14,353 nucleotides of DNA from Bryobacterales bacterium (GTDB lineage: Bacteria > Cyanobacteriota > Vampirovibrionia > Obscuribacterales > Obscuribacteraceae). Each line of letters begins with the position of its first letter. Positions within the stretch are counted from its first letter, which is position 1. A program made the position numbers and the translations under genes. This document shows positions 13,714-14,353 of this stretch, in pieces. The DNA lies in NCBI GenBank assembly GCA_903970295.1, contig CAJCHQ010000626.1, forward strand, positions 1-14,353, given 5' to 3'. The notes under the pieces are model-generated. The model ran no database searches and was not told the origin of the DNA. It saw nothing but the letters and a program-made list of their open reading frames with translations.

Positions 13714-14353
13714 CTACCAGCGAATATTTACAGCTCGAGGGCCGCGCAGACCAAACGGGCGCTTGAATTCGGCACCAGCTTCCGCGAATTTCATAAGCGG
13801 CGCTCCTTCTATTAGCTTCAAGACGAAAGTACCGATAAGAAGCTCTGCCAGGGCTGAACCGAGACAGTGATGAATACCTTCTCCGAATGCTAAATGCTTA
13901 TTGCCCGAACGCGTGATGTCGAATTTGTCGGGGTAGTCGAATTGCAATGGATCACGATTACAAGCACCGATCATGACGATCACATTTTGCAAGCGGGCGA
14001 TAGTCGCATCGCCGATCGATATGGAATCTCCAGCAATTTCGCTAATAGTCTGCACCGGACTTTCGAATCTGAGCGTTTCATCGATAGCCGCTTTGATTAG
14101 AGTTGGCGTTGATTTGAGAAGTTCCCACTGGTCCTGGTTTCGCAACATCGACACGACGCCATTGCCGATCGCATTTACGGTCGTTTCGTAGCCAGCGACT
14201 AGCAATAAGACGCAGTTGTTCAATATTTCTTCGATCGTGAAATTGTCAGCATCAGCTGCCGGCCTGGCAAGCAGCGAGATTACCCCAGGCTTTGCTGATA
14301 TTCTGCATTCCTCCACGAAATTGCGCAAATAGTCGTGAATCGACTTCATGTCG
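13714..14353 (-). CDS. Cytochrome P450, C-terminal half (cut by right edge)
   Basis: The frame is open to the right edge, giving about 212 codons of an expected ~400. Numbered from ATG 14349, which is internal: VAGYETT (51-57), the I-helix oxygen-activation motif; ETLRFESP (91-98), the K-helix ExxR; and FGEGIHHCLG (155-164) with the haem-thiolate Cys162. This spacing is that of soluble bacterial class I P450s, which accept electrons from ferredoxin or flavodoxin partners; none is in the window. Substrate cannot be inferred. It ends with TAG (13714-13716), showing TAG works as a normal stop here. It converges on treZ. The start, promoter and any operon partners lie beyond the right edge. Confidence 0.93.
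   Translation of the reverse strand, partial: DMKSIHDYLRNFVEECRISAKPGVISLLARPAADADNFTIEEILNNCVLLLVAGYETTVNAIGNGVVSMLRNQDQWELLKSTPTLIKAAIDETLRFESPVQTISEIAGDSISIGDATIARLQNVIVMIGACNRDPLQFDYPDKFDITRSGNKHLAFGEGIHHCLGSALAELLIGTFVLKLIEGAPLMKFAEAGAEFKRPFGLRGPRAVNIRW

Overview
The window is a bacterial chromosomal stretch of moderate GC content. Genes lie on both strands, are mostly single transcription units, and are separated by long AT-richer spacers. RBSs are purine-rich (AAGGAGG/GGAG type) and several hairpin-plus-T terminators are visible. Nothing in it is phage-, plasmid- or transposon-like; there is no rRNA, tRNA or CRISPR array. Export signals fit a Gram-negative-type cell living partly on plant or microbial polysaccharide. 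The phylum cannot be fixed from this sequence; a soil, sludge or host-associated lineage such as Obscuribacterales-like Melainabacteria, Acidobacteria or Planctomycetes is only a guess.

Layout, left to right: (1) 1-872, minus: 5' part of an exported GH130 mannoside phosphorylase/mannosidase, cut by the left edge. (2) 1106-3184, plus: full-length oligopeptidase B (S9 family) interrupted by one in-frame TAG at codon 466, followed by a good terminator. (3) 3738-5133, plus: a tight run of three small genes (116, 194 and 128 aa) that I do not recognise, each with its own RBS, closed by a hairpin. (4) 5280-6509, minus: an exported or membrane-anchored protein with two TPR-like repeats and two tandem retropepsin-like aspartic protease domains, with a near-consensus promoter. 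(5) 6826-8133, minus: an endonuclease/exonuclease/phosphatase (EEP) fold protein with Lys/Gly-rich basic segments, followed by two hairpins, the second a T-tract terminator. (6) 8134-9350: no intact gene; the minus strand of 8818-9182 reads like a decayed small membrane protein gene. (7) 9351-10961, plus: exported GH28 (polygalacturonase-like) protein with a very strong terminator. (8) 11476-13374, plus: malto-oligosyltrehalose trehalohydrolase, treZ, with no treY visible. (9) 13355-13519, minus: possible remnant of a ~54-aa gene with an in-frame TAA. (10) 13714-14353, minus: C-terminal half of a cytochrome P450 cut by the right edge.

The recognised genes do not form one pathway. Two secreted carbohydrate-active enzymes (GH130, GH28) suggest glycan scavenging, TreZ makes trehalose from glycogen ends, and OpB and the tandem retropepsin are proteolytic. 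The least explained parts are the three-gene unknown cluster, the tandem retropepsin (a possible single-chain pepsin-like two-lobed enzyme), and the apparent gene lesions, of which the oligopeptidase B stop codon is by far the best supported.
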